A stretch of DNA of 64,000 nt, from the IMG/VR virus record IMGVR_UViG_3300031997_000001, positions 171,459 through 235,458 of that record. One strand, 5' to 3'. Source of the DNA: a virus. Positions 56,426 through 64,000 of this stretch are shown one piece after another. The notes beneath the pieces are model-generated. The model did no database searches. It had not been told where the DNA came from and saw only the letters and a list, made by a program, of their open reading frames with translations. Position numbers and translations under genes: made by a program. Positions within the stretch are counted from its first letter, which is position 1. Every line of letters starts with the position of its first letter.

Positions 56426-56959
56426 TTACACGCTGCCGGCGTCCCTGAGCTCCTGTCTCTTGAAGCCCGCCAATGACCGCAAGTGCTCAGACTTCATCTT
56501 TAACGCCTCTACGATGTTGTAGAGCTTGCCGGAGGACCTCTGCGCGATTAGGAGCTCCGCTTCCAGCTTCTCTAGAATGTCATCTGCTTCGATGAGCTCC
56601 TTTATGTCTGCGGCGCGCAGGGAGACACCCTCCGCCTTTGCCGTGTTAAGGATCTGCTCTGCGACGATGGCCCTGCGCCTCTTTATCTTGCGCTCAAAGA
56701 CGCCGACGACCATCTTCTGTTCACTCATGACTCCGGCCCAGTAGGAAAAGGCGCTTGGCGTCCTTGCAAGCTGCTCTTCGAGATTGTCGTAGTCTATTTC
56801 TACGTCGGTCCTAAAGTCCCGAGAGATAGTTCCGCCGCCTGGCACCTTGACGTGGATGCGGACGACGATGTTCGCAACGTCCTCCGGGATGTTGTCGGCA
56901 AACCATTTGTTCTTGGGAGCTGTCATCGGATTTCCTTGTAAAGCTTCCATTTCTTCCAA
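56426..56959 (-). CDS. Hypothetical replication-cluster protein
   Basis: A 177-residue protein, or about 166 residues from the second ATG (MTAPKNKWFADNIPEDVANI). Beta-rich start, then a long helical part (ILEKLEAELLIAQRSSGKLY). It lies between SSB and polymerase genes, so a replication accessory is plausible, unproved. Confidence 0.65.
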   Translation of the reverse strand: MEEMEALQGNPMTAPKNKWFADNIPEDVANIVVRIHVKVPGGGTISRDFRTDVEIDYDNLEEQLARTPSAFSYWAGVMSEQKMVVGVFERKIKRRRAIVAEQILNTAKAEGVSLRAADIKELIEADDILEKLEAELLIAQRSSGKLYNIVEALKMKSEHLRSLAGFKRQELRDAGSV

Positions 56960-58107
56960 TGACGGCCGACGTAAATCCGGAGCGGAAACGTCGGATTGCT
57001 GTCCAGTATGTCCTTGAACGGATGGAGCATGGCTTCGACGCCGACGTTCAGAACCTCCTTGATCGCGTGCCTATTCGCCGCCAGAGTAATCGAGTCGTGC
57101 ATCTCTGCCACGATGCAGTCGGGCATCGCCTTGTAAATCTGCCAGAGGGCACTATGCATGGCGTGCACCACCGTCCCCTGGAGCGAGGCGTTAAATACGC
57201 TCCTCATATTGTGGAGAGGATCGCCTTCTGTAGCCATCCGGAACCTTCTACCCAGGACGGACTCCGTCCAGCCTCTGTTTTCCAGCTTAGCCTTCTCGAC
57301 GGCGACCCATTTCTGAAGATCCGGCCAGAACTGAAGGGCCGGGCTATCCTGGTCCATTTCGTAGAGAGCGCGAATCATCATGCTCTTGCAGTCTGCCCGG
57401 GTCAGATCTCCCTTCGCCATGACGGTGTAGGGGTCGGACTTCCTGAAGGCTTCTGCAAGAAGCTCGTCTCCGCTCAGGATCTGACCAGCCTTAAGATCTG
57501 CCGAGATCCAGTCCAGATGGATGAAATAGGATTTTTCTTCATCGGGGTGCTTTACGTCGTAAGACGCATCCGTCCCTTGGACGTTGAAACCTAGCGTCTT
57601 TGACCGGCCGCTGACCGTGTTGAGGATATATCGAGGATAGGCGAGAAGGTGACCATTCATGAGGCCACGCTTCTGGAGCATACGATAGACCTGCGTGGCT
57701 CTTCCGAGCAGTTTCATCCAGGGAGCGGGCTGGATGCTGGCAACGCCACGGACGAGCTTCTCGCAGATCTCCTTGGCCCTCTCGGCGGACAACGTACCGT
57801 AATTCGGCTGCTTCGGGATGCCAAAATCCCAGACGTTAAACGGATGCGCCAGTAGGTTGCATTCGCGGTCCAGGAAATCAAGGACCGTTTTGAAGTCGTT
57901 CATCGTTACGGCGGGAAGAGGACTCCCTTTGAATTCTCCAAGGATGGCCTTTGCGCTCTCCCAGACCGTCTTCAAGCTGAGACCGACGCCAGAGAGAAGC
58001 AGGGGGTACGATCTGACGGCATCACTCCCGTCGTCCATGAAGGCAGCCATGAGCGGACGAGAGGACTGCTTCGTGTACTGACACATTACGAAGGCGTGCT
58101 TGGACAC
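56923..58107 (-). CDS. Family A DNA polymerase, polymerase domain only
   Basis: A 394-residue protein equal to the palm and fingers of Pol I without exonuclease or thumb extensions. NTVSGRSKTLGFNVQG, motif A FIHLDWISADLKAG (D199), motif B R237-x3-K241-x7-Y249, RRFRMAT and NASLQGTVVHAM, motif C MHDS (336-339, usual HDE). GTG start follows TATTTC-ATCTCC with no SD: leaderless type. The preceding protein-like sequence does not extend it. The short length is unusual. Confidence 0.85.
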   Translation of the reverse strand: MSKHAFVMCQYTKQSSRPLMAAFMDDGSDAVRSYPLLLSGVGLSLKTVWESAKAILGEFKGSPLPAVTMNDFKTVLDFLDRECNLLAHPFNVWDFGIPKQPNYGTLSAERAKEICEKLVRGVASIQPAPWMKLLGRATQVYRMLQKRGLMNGHLLAYPRYILNTVSGRSKTLGFNVQGTDASYDVKHPDEEKSYFIHLDWISADLKAGQILSGDELLAEAFRKSDPYTVMAKGDLTRADCKSMMIRALYEMDQDSPALQFWPDLQKWVAVEKAKLENRGWTESVLGRRFRMATEGDPLHNMRSVFNASLQGTVVHAMHSALWQIYKAMPDCIVAEMHDSITLAANRHAIKEVLNVGVEAMLHPFKDILDSNPTFPLRIYVGRHWKKWKLYKEIR

Positions 58108-58412
58108 GGAGATGAAATACTTTCCGGTCGGAAATAACGGCAGACGCCCGGGAGAATGCTGACTTTCCAGCCCGAATTGAAGAGTGCGTCCAGTTGGTCA
58201 TCCCGCCAGATGAGCTCGAGCTCACATCCGAAGTGCTTCTCTAGGAAGGCTTGAATCTCCTTATCCTTCTCTCCAAGGTAGGCCATAGTACAGCTCGGAT
58301 TTGAGACGAAGATCTGCGCGCCCTCTCCACATTTGCGACAGATGGCGCTGTACCACGTTTTCATTTGAAGTAGACCTGGCGACCCTGGAAAACGCATTCC
58401 ACAGTAGCTCAT
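58086..58412 (-). CDS. Hypothetical zinc-type protein
   Basis: A 108-residue protein with CRKCG in the first third and a C-terminal strand region (GWKVSILPGVCRYFRPE). Overlaps the FmdB-like gene's stop (ATGA) and the polymerase start. Function unknown. Confidence 0.63.
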   Translation of the reverse strand: MSYCGMRFPGSPGLLQMKTWYSAICRKCGEGAQIFVSNPSCTMAYLGEKDKEIQAFLEKHFGCELELIWRDDQLDALFNSGWKVSILPGVCRYFRPESISSPCPSTPS

Positions 58413-58768
58413 TTCTTCTTGATCCCGTGGGTCGCGATGACCTTCGGGTGTCCCTGGTGCTTGCCGCCCTTTCGGAGCTTGTCCACCAAGTCCGCTTTCT
58501 CGCCCGGCTGGCGCATATAACCATAGGGGTCGTCGTTCTCGAGTTGGTGTAGGTTCATACTACGCCTGGCGCCTGCCTTATCTCTGACCAGCCCATTGCC
58601 AGGGAAGAAGAACTGGAACGTCATCCCCAGCCAAGTCCTCTTACAGGGCTTCTTGCACTGGGGACAGAGGACTTCCGGCTTCTGGTTCATGCCGTGATTG
58701 ACTTCGAAGACGAAATCCTGACTATCTTCCGTCTTGTGATGTTCGCAGATGTAGTTGTAAGTTGGCAT
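58409..58768 (-). CDS. FmdB-type zinc-ribbon protein
   Basis: A 119-residue protein starting MPTYNYICEHH, then CPQCKKPCKRTW, the FmdB-family pattern (MP-x-Y-x-Y-x-C...C-x-x-C). Basic C-terminus. FmdB family members are putative regulators; the role in a phage is unknown. ATG abuts the helicase stop. Confidence 0.75.
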   Translation of the reverse strand: MPTYNYICEHHKTEDSQDFVFEVNHGMNQKPEVLCPQCKKPCKRTWLGMTFQFFFPGNGLVRDKAGARRSMNLHQLENDDPYGYMRQPGEKADLVDKLRKGGKHQGHPKVIATHGIKKK

Positions 58769-60180
58769 TAGGAATTCCCGCCTACCGTCGTAATGTTGAC
58801 GGCCGGCTCGTCCTCCTTGGCCTTCATGGTGACGTAGTTCATACGGATAGCTACTGTCTCGGACTTCGGACCGTTCCGATTCTTGGCGATGAAGAGTCTC
58901 GCTCGGGCGGCTGTGTTTTCAGCCCGGCTCGCGTCGTAGCCGGCCTCGTATTCGTTCTTCGTCTGATTGATACTCACGACGTAGGAAAGCGGCATAGATT
59001 TCCCGAAGGACTCTGCGATCTTATCCAGGTCGATTGACTTCCCGCCGCCAGTCCCGGCCGTCTTCTTGCTGGACTGCTCTTCCTCGTTCATGCCGTACCG
59101 GTTGGTCTGCGTCGCCGTGAAGACTGCCACGTTTTCCTTGTCGGCGAATCCGCACAGCTCCGTGGAGATGGACTTCTGTCTAGCGTAATCGTCCCGGTTC
59201 ATGAACTTGTTCCGCGAGACCATGAGTTCCAGGTAGTCGATAATCACGACTCTCGGATTGAAGCCCTTGTTCCGCCTCAGGAAGTCCATGACCTGATGGA
59301 GGGTGTCTACGCTGACCTCGTCCGCAGGAAACTTGTAGAGGACGAGTTCCGCTCCATAATGGGCCTTGCATCGGCTCAGGATTTGCGTGATCTGATCCTT
59401 GTGCGCCATCCGATGCATATGCGTGACGACCGGCACATTGGTGAATGCGCCGGCGTACCTGACTTGGGTCTTCTTGATGTCTCCTTCGAAGGAGAAGTGT
59501 ACGACGTTGTGCCCAGCCCGTACGTTAGCCTCTCCCGTGTTGCAGAGCATGTAAGTCTTGCCGACGTTGGTCGGAGCCATCCAGACGAAGACGTCGCTTA
59601 TCGTAGGCCCGCCGTCGTTGATGTACCTATCAAGCTTCGGGAAGCCCGTCGTGAACTTGATTTCATTCTCTTCCGTGAAGAGCTCGTGAGCGCGCTCGAA
59701 GAACCAGATTCCCGTCTGGCTGACGTCGGTGATCTTCCTGGCTGATTCGACGATCTCGTTTACGCGGTCAAAGTTCCCGCGCGAGACTTCCTCCATGACT
59801 TCTTTGGAGTAAAGGAGACCCAGGGCACGACGTTTGGCGAATTCGACGACGGACTGCTTGACGACCGGAGCTTCCCGAGGATCAGATTGCTTGTCGATGA
59901 GGGAGATGATCGGCTCGTAGTCGTCATCGACCGTCAGGTTCTTCCTGGCAATGTCCTTTACCAGGCCGCGAGTCGGCGATACCCGGTGCTTCTCTATGAG
60001 TTTCTTGATGATGGCGAATAGGAACTTGGACGGGATGTGCTTGAAGTGATCGATCTGGAGGTAGGGCACGACGGAACTGAAGAACTCTGGTAGGTCGAAG
60101 GCCAGCGCTATGATCGCCTGCTCTTCGTTCTCGCCGAACGTGCGAGAATCCTTATCGTGAAGGGTCTGTTCGTCTGACAT
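58768..60180 (-). CDS. dnaB: Replicative DNA helicase, DnaB/gp41-like
   Basis: A 470-residue helicase. N-terminal helical domain (1-150) and RecA-like motor: Walker A APTNVGKT (202-209), Walker B VVIIDYLELM (311-320), TQTNR (motif 3), and a Gly-rich stretch KTAGTGGGKSID. Unwinds the fork with the polymerase, SSB and 5' nuclease of this cluster. No SD before the ATG; TATTTA lies 14 bases upstream. No separate primase was seen. Confidence 0.9.
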   Translation of the reverse strand: MSDEQTLHDKDSRTFGENEEQAIIALAFDLPEFFSSVVPYLQIDHFKHIPSKFLFAIIKKLIEKHRVSPTRGLVKDIARKNLTVDDDYEPIISLIDKQSDPREAPVVKQSVVEFAKRRALGLLYSKEVMEEVSRGNFDRVNEIVESARKITDVSQTGIWFFERAHELFTEENEIKFTTGFPKLDRYINDGGPTISDVFVWMAPTNVGKTYMLCNTGEANVRAGHNVVHFSFEGDIKKTQVRYAGAFTNVPVVTHMHRMAHKDQITQILSRCKAHYGAELVLYKFPADEVSVDTLHQVMDFLRRNKGFNPRVVIIDYLELMVSRNKFMNRDDYARQKSISTELCGFADKENVAVFTATQTNRYGMNEEEQSSKKTAGTGGGKSIDLDKIAESFGKSMPLSYVVSINQTKNEYEAGYDASRAENTAARARLFIAKNRNGPKSETVAIRMNYVTMKAKEDEPAVNITTVGGNS

Positions 60181-60189
60181 TCTTTTTGT

Positions 60190-60600
60190 TCAGCTAAATA
60201 GATATGCTTGTGCCAGACCTCGTCGTGCATTGCGACACCCAACTTTTCGAAAGTGTCTCTTTATGGAATCGAGATACTTCACGGCCTCCTGGGGCGATAG
60301 GTCGGCTGGAATCGTGACGCAAAGAGTTTCCCGACCAACACGTTCCACGTGCATAGAGAATTTCCGACCATTTCTGGCCCGTTGGATGTCGTGGATTAGA
60401 GCGACGTCCTCGGCGAGCAGCAGTCTCCTGCGGTAAAGCTCTGCCTTCTTATGGTCCCCAATCGATTCGCAATGCTCTACTTTGTGCCGCCAATAGGCTA
60501 GGTCGTCTTCTCCATTCGGAATGGCTGCTTCTGTCTTGCGTCCGAGCAGGGGTGCAAATGGGAGGAGTGTGAGGGCTTTTAAAAGAGATCGTCTGTTCAT
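60190..60600 (-). CDS. Secreted or exported protein with twin-arginine signal
   Basis: A 136-residue protein with N-terminus MNRRSLLKALTLLPFAPLLG, a classical Tat signal (RR-x-LLK, hydrophobic stretch). The mature part is helical and basic (HCESIGDHKKAELYRRRLLL) with a strand (SMHVERVGRETLCVTIPADL). Export of a folded phage protein through the host Tat system would be unusual. GGAG-type SD is weak. Confidence 0.7.
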   Translation of the reverse strand: MNRRSLLKALTLLPFAPLLGRKTEAAIPNGEDDLAYWRHKVEHCESIGDHKKAELYRRRLLLAEDVALIHDIQRARNGRKFSMHVERVGRETLCVTIPADLSPQEAVKYLDSIKRHFRKVGCRNARRGLAQAYLFS

Positions 60601-60989
60601 GGGGCACTCCCAGTTGATCCGGCGCTCCCGCTTCCAGGCGGAGTCGGACCGGTGCTTCCCGATCCCGGTGAAACCGAGCATCTGGCGGCAAGCCGAGCCC
60701 TTTCCTCCCGCAACCTTCTCTCGAGATTTTGCACGACGAGCGTCTCTGCCTCGCAGAACGTCAGAAGTTCATCTTCCGTGAAGTAGAGCGTCTGGATGCG
60801 CTTCAGGTCAATATGGTCGCCGAGCGTCTGAGCGGACGGCGGCCTCCTGTTGATGTCGATCGTGTAAACATATCGGTCGTTCCTGAGCTGGAAGATCCCG
60901 CTGATCTTGTAGGCTTCCAGGAAGCCGATCTGCGCCGAGGACCTTAGATACACGACGTCATCGATCCGGAATGCGCTGACAATAGCCAT
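60597..60989 (-). CDS. Hypothetical protein
   Basis: A 130-residue protein: beta barrel-like start (MAIVSAFRIDDVVYLRSSAQ), helix, and Pro/Gly/Ser-rich tail. AGGAGT before ATG, ATGA overlap with the Tat-signal gene. Function unknown. Confidence 0.64.
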   Translation of the reverse strand: MAIVSAFRIDDVVYLRSSAQIGFLEAYKISGIFQLRNDRYVYTIDINRRPPSAQTLGDHIDLKRIQTLYFTEDELLTFCEAETLVVQNLERRLREERARLAARCSVSPGSGSTGPTPPGSGSAGSTGSAP

Positions 60990-61020
60990 AGCCAGACTCC
61001 TATTGGGCCTGGCGTATCTT

Positions 61021-62076
61021 TTATTCCTCCGGCGCTTCCTCCTCCGGTTTGCTGATGATCACGTCCCTCTTCCGGATCTCCTCCCGGACCAGGTTCTCCA
61101 GTTCCGCTGTTATCTCGGGCCTTTCTACAAGGAATTTAAGAGCTTGATCTATGCCGTTCCCAATCTTTTCGTCCTTGAAGCAAATCCAGGCGCCGGCCCT
61201 CTTCAGGATACCACACTGCTCCGCCATGTCGGCAATGCAAGCTTCCCTTTGGATGCCTCTCCCGAAGACGAGTTTGAATTCGGCCTGGCGGAACGGCGGG
61301 GCGACCTTGTTCTTCTGGACCTTGGCGCGGACGATGATGGCGACGGCATCGTCTCCTTCCTTGACGGTCGAAAGGCGCCTGATCTCGATCCGGACAGACG
61401 CCCAATATTTCAGAGCGCGGCCTCCGGATGTCGTCTCCGGATTTCCGAACATGACTCCGATCTTCTCTCGCAGCTGGTTCGTGAAAATGACGCAGGTCTT
61501 CGTCTTGTTTACGATGGGCGCCAGCTTGCGTAAGGCTTTTGACATGAGGGCTGCCTGGGCGCCCATCTGCTTATCTATGAGGTCGCCTTCCAATTCTGCC
61601 TGGGGGACCAGGCCGGCGACGGAATCGATGACGATAAGGTCCATGGCATTCGATGCTACGAACCTCTCGACGATGGTTAAGGCTTGTTCGCCGCTGTTTG
61701 GCTGGGAAAGGTAGAGCTTGTCCATGTCCAAGTTGATCTTCTTGGCGTAGGCAGAGTCAAAGGCGTTCTCGACGTCGACGAACATTGCCCGGCCCTTCTC
61801 GGCCTGGACGTTCTTGACGATCTCCATGCAGAGCGTCGTCTTCCCTGACGCTTCAGGGCCATAGATTTCCGTGATACGGCCACGAGGAACTCCCCCAATC
61901 CCGAGGGCGATGTCCAGACGAAGGGATCCCGTCGGAATAGCCTCAACGTCGCGGATGATGGTCTGCCCGTGCATGACAGACCCCTTGCCGAAATCCTTCT
62001 CGACGGAATCCCAAGCGTGCTTGATGGCCTGCTCTTCGGCCTTGAAGTCCTGGGACTCATCTTTTTCTTTCGCCAT
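61021..62076 (-). CDS. recA: RecA recombinase
   Basis: A 351-residue RecA, nearly the E. coli length. Walker A GPEASGKT (73-80), LIVIDSVAGLVPQAE (Walker B D151), DKQMGAQAALMSKALRKL, and TNQLREKIGVMFGNPETTSG (L2 region). Acidic C-terminal tail EEEAPEE. Catalyses strand exchange. No SD; upstream GTATTTTAATT (about 62100) and TTTAAG precede the ATG. Confidence 0.95.
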   Translation of the reverse strand: MAKEKDESQDFKAEEQAIKHAWDSVEKDFGKGSVMHGQTIIRDVEAIPTGSLRLDIALGIGGVPRGRITEIYGPEASGKTTLCMEIVKNVQAEKGRAMFVDVENAFDSAYAKKINLDMDKLYLSQPNSGEQALTIVERFVASNAMDLIVIDSVAGLVPQAELEGDLIDKQMGAQAALMSKALRKLAPIVNKTKTCVIFTNQLREKIGVMFGNPETTSGGRALKYWASVRIEIRRLSTVKEGDDAVAIIVRAKVQKNKVAPPFRQAEFKLVFGRGIQREACIADMAEQCGILKRAGAWICFKDEKIGNGIDQALKFLVERPEITAELENLVREEIRKRDVIISKPEEEAPEE

Positions 62077-62104
62077 GGGATACTCTTAAAGGGGCCGCGC
62101 TCAA

Positions 62105-62350
62105 TTAAAATACTGGCTTTGCGTCGTCGACTGCCTTGAGAATCCTGCCCATGTCATACGAAGCGATTTTGACGACGTCGACCATGGGAATTCGGATGAT
62201 AGTATTGTTTCTAGCCAGCATGAGATCCGCACCCATGGAACCGACGACTATCCAATCCCCTTTGGGCGTGGCTGGCCTGCCCTTTGGGCCGGAGACATAT
62301 TTGACGTGCTTTTCTTCCTTCAAACGGACGATGTCATTTTGTCTAAACAT
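62105..62350 (-). CDS. Hypothetical protein
   Basis: An 81-residue protein with SH3-like strands (MFRQNDIVRLKEEKHVKYVS; GDWIVVGSMGADLMLARNNT). GAGGAAGG before ATG. Function unknown. Confidence 0.66.
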   Translation of the reverse strand: MFRQNDIVRLKEEKHVKYVSGPKGRPATPKGDWIVVGSMGADLMLARNNTIIRIPMVDVVKIASYDMGRILKAVDDAKPVF

Positions 62351-62394
62351 AAAGCCTTCCTCAAAGATATGTTGACCATTAAATGGAGACTGCC

Positions 62395-62901
62395 ATGAAC
62401 GCTAGTGAGAAGCTCCTCCTGGAAGCCGTCCGCAACATGTTGCACCAGGATGCTAGGCTAGGTCTGGCTTATCACAAGCCGGACCAGGTGAAGCGGGAGT
62501 CTTCTCACTTCATGCAGTTCCATCGAGAGACCATCGACGATATGTACCAGCTTGCGATCTCCGAAAGTAAGTTCGCCGACTCCCTCACTGCCGCATTCAG
62601 CAAGGTTCACTGCCACAAGTACATCGACGATCCGACGTTCAAGCTGGCGATGGACACCGAAATGCGCTCCATGGGCCTCCCGCAAGAGGACCGCGACCTC
62701 GCCCTGAAGTCAGTCGACAAGGTTATCAAGGAGCTGGTGGAGGGCGGAGAGAGGGCTGCTGGCTGGAATCCGCGGATGGACGAGCTGGTCGACCTCACCT
62801 CCAATGCCGACAAGCACGAAATGTCTCACGAGCCGCCCTGGACCGGGGGCGGGCCAAACCCACAACCTGAGAGGGACAAGGCCCTAAAAGCTGCAAAATG
62901 A
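62395..62901 (+). CDS. Hypothetical protein, possible virion cargo
   Basis: A 168-residue helical protein (MNASEKLLLE-AVRNM): LLE before A could be a gp21-type cleavage site. GGAG before ATG at 62395. Final third is disordered (PPWTGGGPNPQPERD). Function unknown. Confidence 0.66.
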   Translation: MNASEKLLLEAVRNMLHQDARLGLAYHKPDQVKRESSHFMQFHRETIDDMYQLAISESKFADSLTAAFSKVHCHKYIDDPTFKLAMDTEMRSMGLPQEDRDLALKSVDKVIKELVEGGERAAGWNPRMDELVDLTSNADKHEMSHEPPWTGGGPNPQPERDKALKAAK

Positions 62902-63221
62902 GACTGACCGCGCTATTCGAATCCACAGCAGGCGACCTCAAGCAAGCCATGGGTCTGCGGTATTTCAAGAGAATGCAGGACCCGCTTAGATCATACCCCG
63001 CACAAAAGAAGCTCCTGCCACAGAGATCTGGTAATCAAGATACGCCGCTCAAGCCGAGGCATCGGATTTACTTCAATGCGCCGATTGGCGCCGTACAGGG
63101 GAAGATTGGCCGCGGAAGTCCATTAGGCGGGGATCTGATGGGCGGGGACGCTGGACCGAAGCGGAAGGGCTCAAGGCACTCCGGCTTCCTTCAGAGGAAG
63201 GGCAAATTCGACAGGCCCTAG
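62898..63221 (+). CDS. Hypothetical protein, putative virion cargo
   Basis: A 107-residue basic protein with N-terminus MRLTALFE-S, the shared cleavage-type start. The rest is Pro/Lys/Gly-rich (RHRIYFNAPIGAVQGKIGRG). ATGA overlap with the gene before. Function unknown. Confidence 0.68.
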   Translation: MRLTALFESTAGDLKQAMGLRYFKRMQDPLRSYPAQKKLLPQRSGNQDTPLKPRHRIYFNAPIGAVQGKIGRGSPLGGDLMGGDAGPKRKGSRHSGFLQRKGKFDRP

Positions 63222-63991
63222 AGTTTCGACACCTCACCAGCTCCGTTGCACTTCGTACATATCTGACCGTTGATGGCCGTCTTCCCCTTTCCCTGGCAGA
63301 GCGTGCATGTCCGCAGGGCGTATCCGTCCTTGTTGAAGGAGTGCGCGTTCTCGTTCTGGTCCAGTTGGCTTTTCAGGTTCTTGAGCCGCGCCTGCATAGC
63401 AGCGTCCCCACCGGTCTGGACTACCCGGATGTTCGTCTCGCCCGCCTCGCTCACGATCTTCTTCGGCAATTTAATGGGCAGGCCGTCTCCACGCTCGTAA
63501 ATCTGCTCCGTGGTTGATAGGACCTTTGGTGCCTTCTTCTTGTCGATTTCGTGAGCAGCGAATCTGGGTGCCTCGGTATCCTCCGGAACATTGGCAAGTA
63601 GAGGCCTTCCTTGCGTAGAAACGGCAGATTGAGCGTCTGATTGCTGTGAAGCCGGCGCAGCCTGGGGCGCAGGTTGCGATGTCTGCTCTCCAGATTTCTG
63701 GACGTGCACGATAGTAGGCCCAGCAGCCTTAGCGGGCACTGAGACTTTGATAGCCTGCCCTGCCGGGGCAGTGTCCATGACGTCGAAGCCGTATTGCTTG
63801 GCTTGCTGCTTCAATTTCTCGATAGCCTGTTTCTTCTTTAGGTAGGCCTTCTTCAGAGACGGAAGTTGCGTCTTGTTCTGGTGCTGTTCGCACAGGGAGA
63901 TGGCTACCGGCGATTCCCCTTCCACGAGGGACATCGTCATGTCTATGACGATCTTCTCCTGTGTTCCGCAGTAGAGGCAACATTTTGCCAT
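63218..63991 (-). CDS. Zinc protein with DnaJ-type CxxCxGxG motifs
   Basis: A 257-residue protein. N-terminal CCLYCG, basic coiled coil (KKAYLKKKQAIEKLKQQAKQ), Pro/Gln/Ser-rich linker (about 95-140), and C-terminal CTLCQGKG and CTKCNGAGEV (DnaJ zinc-finger signature, two repeats). No J domain. ATG preceded by TTAAATACC, consistent with the leaderless pattern. Confidence 0.72.
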   Translation of the reverse strand: MAKCCLYCGTQEKIVIDMTMSLVEGESPVAISLCEQHQNKTQLPSLKKAYLKKKQAIEKLKQQAKQYGFDVMDTAPAGQAIKVSVPAKAAGPTIVHVQKSGEQTSQPAPQAAPASQQSDAQSAVSTQGRPLLANVPEDTEAPRFAAHEIDKKKAPKVLSTTEQIYERGDGLPIKLPKKIVSEAGETNIRVVQTGGDAAMQARLKNLKSQLDQNENAHSFNKDGYALRTCTLCQGKGKTAINGQICTKCNGAGEVSKL

Positions 63992-64000
63992 GGTATTTAA

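Overview
The window is a stretch of a large, GC-rich tailed-phage (Caudoviricetes) genome. The evidence is a near-complete DNA replication and repair set (RecA, DnaB-type helicase, Pol I-type polymerase, gp32-like ssDNA-binding protein, FEN/RNase H-type 5' nuclease, a PD-(D/E)XK nuclease, two DNA ligases), phage-style homing endonucleases, a small T4 gp23-like capsid-related domain, and dozens of tightly packed small ORFs of unknown function joined by ATGA/GTGA/TGATG overlaps. No tRNA, rRNA, integrase or CRISPR array was seen. The host cannot be named. A twin-arginine signal, a lipoprotein and sigma-70-like promoters point to a bacterial host, and several leaderless-looking starts suggest one that tolerates leaderless translation. 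Layout: 1-29 kb is an almost unbroken minus-strand run of small genes, nearly all with strong Shine-Dalgarno (SD) sites, served by at least two consensus promoters (about 11.0 and 13.93 kb). It carries an NAD+ ligase plus a short ATP-type ligase, two DUF2997/DUF1257 (Ycf35) pairs, one beside a Ycf46-like AAA+ ATPase, a lipoprotein, a frameshifted HAD phosphatase, a four-member zinc-ribbon family, and intergenic structured elements (three copies of one hairpin with covarying stems, two of another) at 24-28 kb. A 300-base G/C homopolymer-like tract (28.8-29.1 kb) ends this arm. From 29 to 48 kb the strands alternate. Here lie a zincin-like protein, coiled-coil proteins sharing an ERDALKA module, paired ABA-sandwich-like proteins, a 0.6-kb array of NNGCC pentamers in five blocks, a SpoT/MESH1-like HD hydrolase, a P-loop kinase-like protein, a GNAT acetyltransferase, an HAD phosphatase, a gp23-like fragment and a Gly/Gln-rich collagen-like protein. 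From 47.7 to 51.8 kb two glycosyltransferase genes flank an inserted tandem-HNH endonuclease. From 52 to 62.4 kb is a minus-strand replication/recombination cluster. How the genes work together: the left arm looks like an early host-takeover region (short proteins, sigma-70 promoters), and the right part supplies replication, glycosylation and possibly virion proteins. Two patterns stand out. First, several right-half genes have a TATTTA-like -10 box exactly six bases before the start codon and no SD, so their mRNAs should be leaderless. Second, at least five plus-strand genes begin with M(R/K)L-x-x-L-x-E followed by A/G/S/D, which matches a T4-type capsid-targeting propeptide with a gp21 cleavage site. 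They may be packaged and ejected proteins, including a zincin and an acetyltransferase. All functions are read from sequence motifs; no database search was possible.
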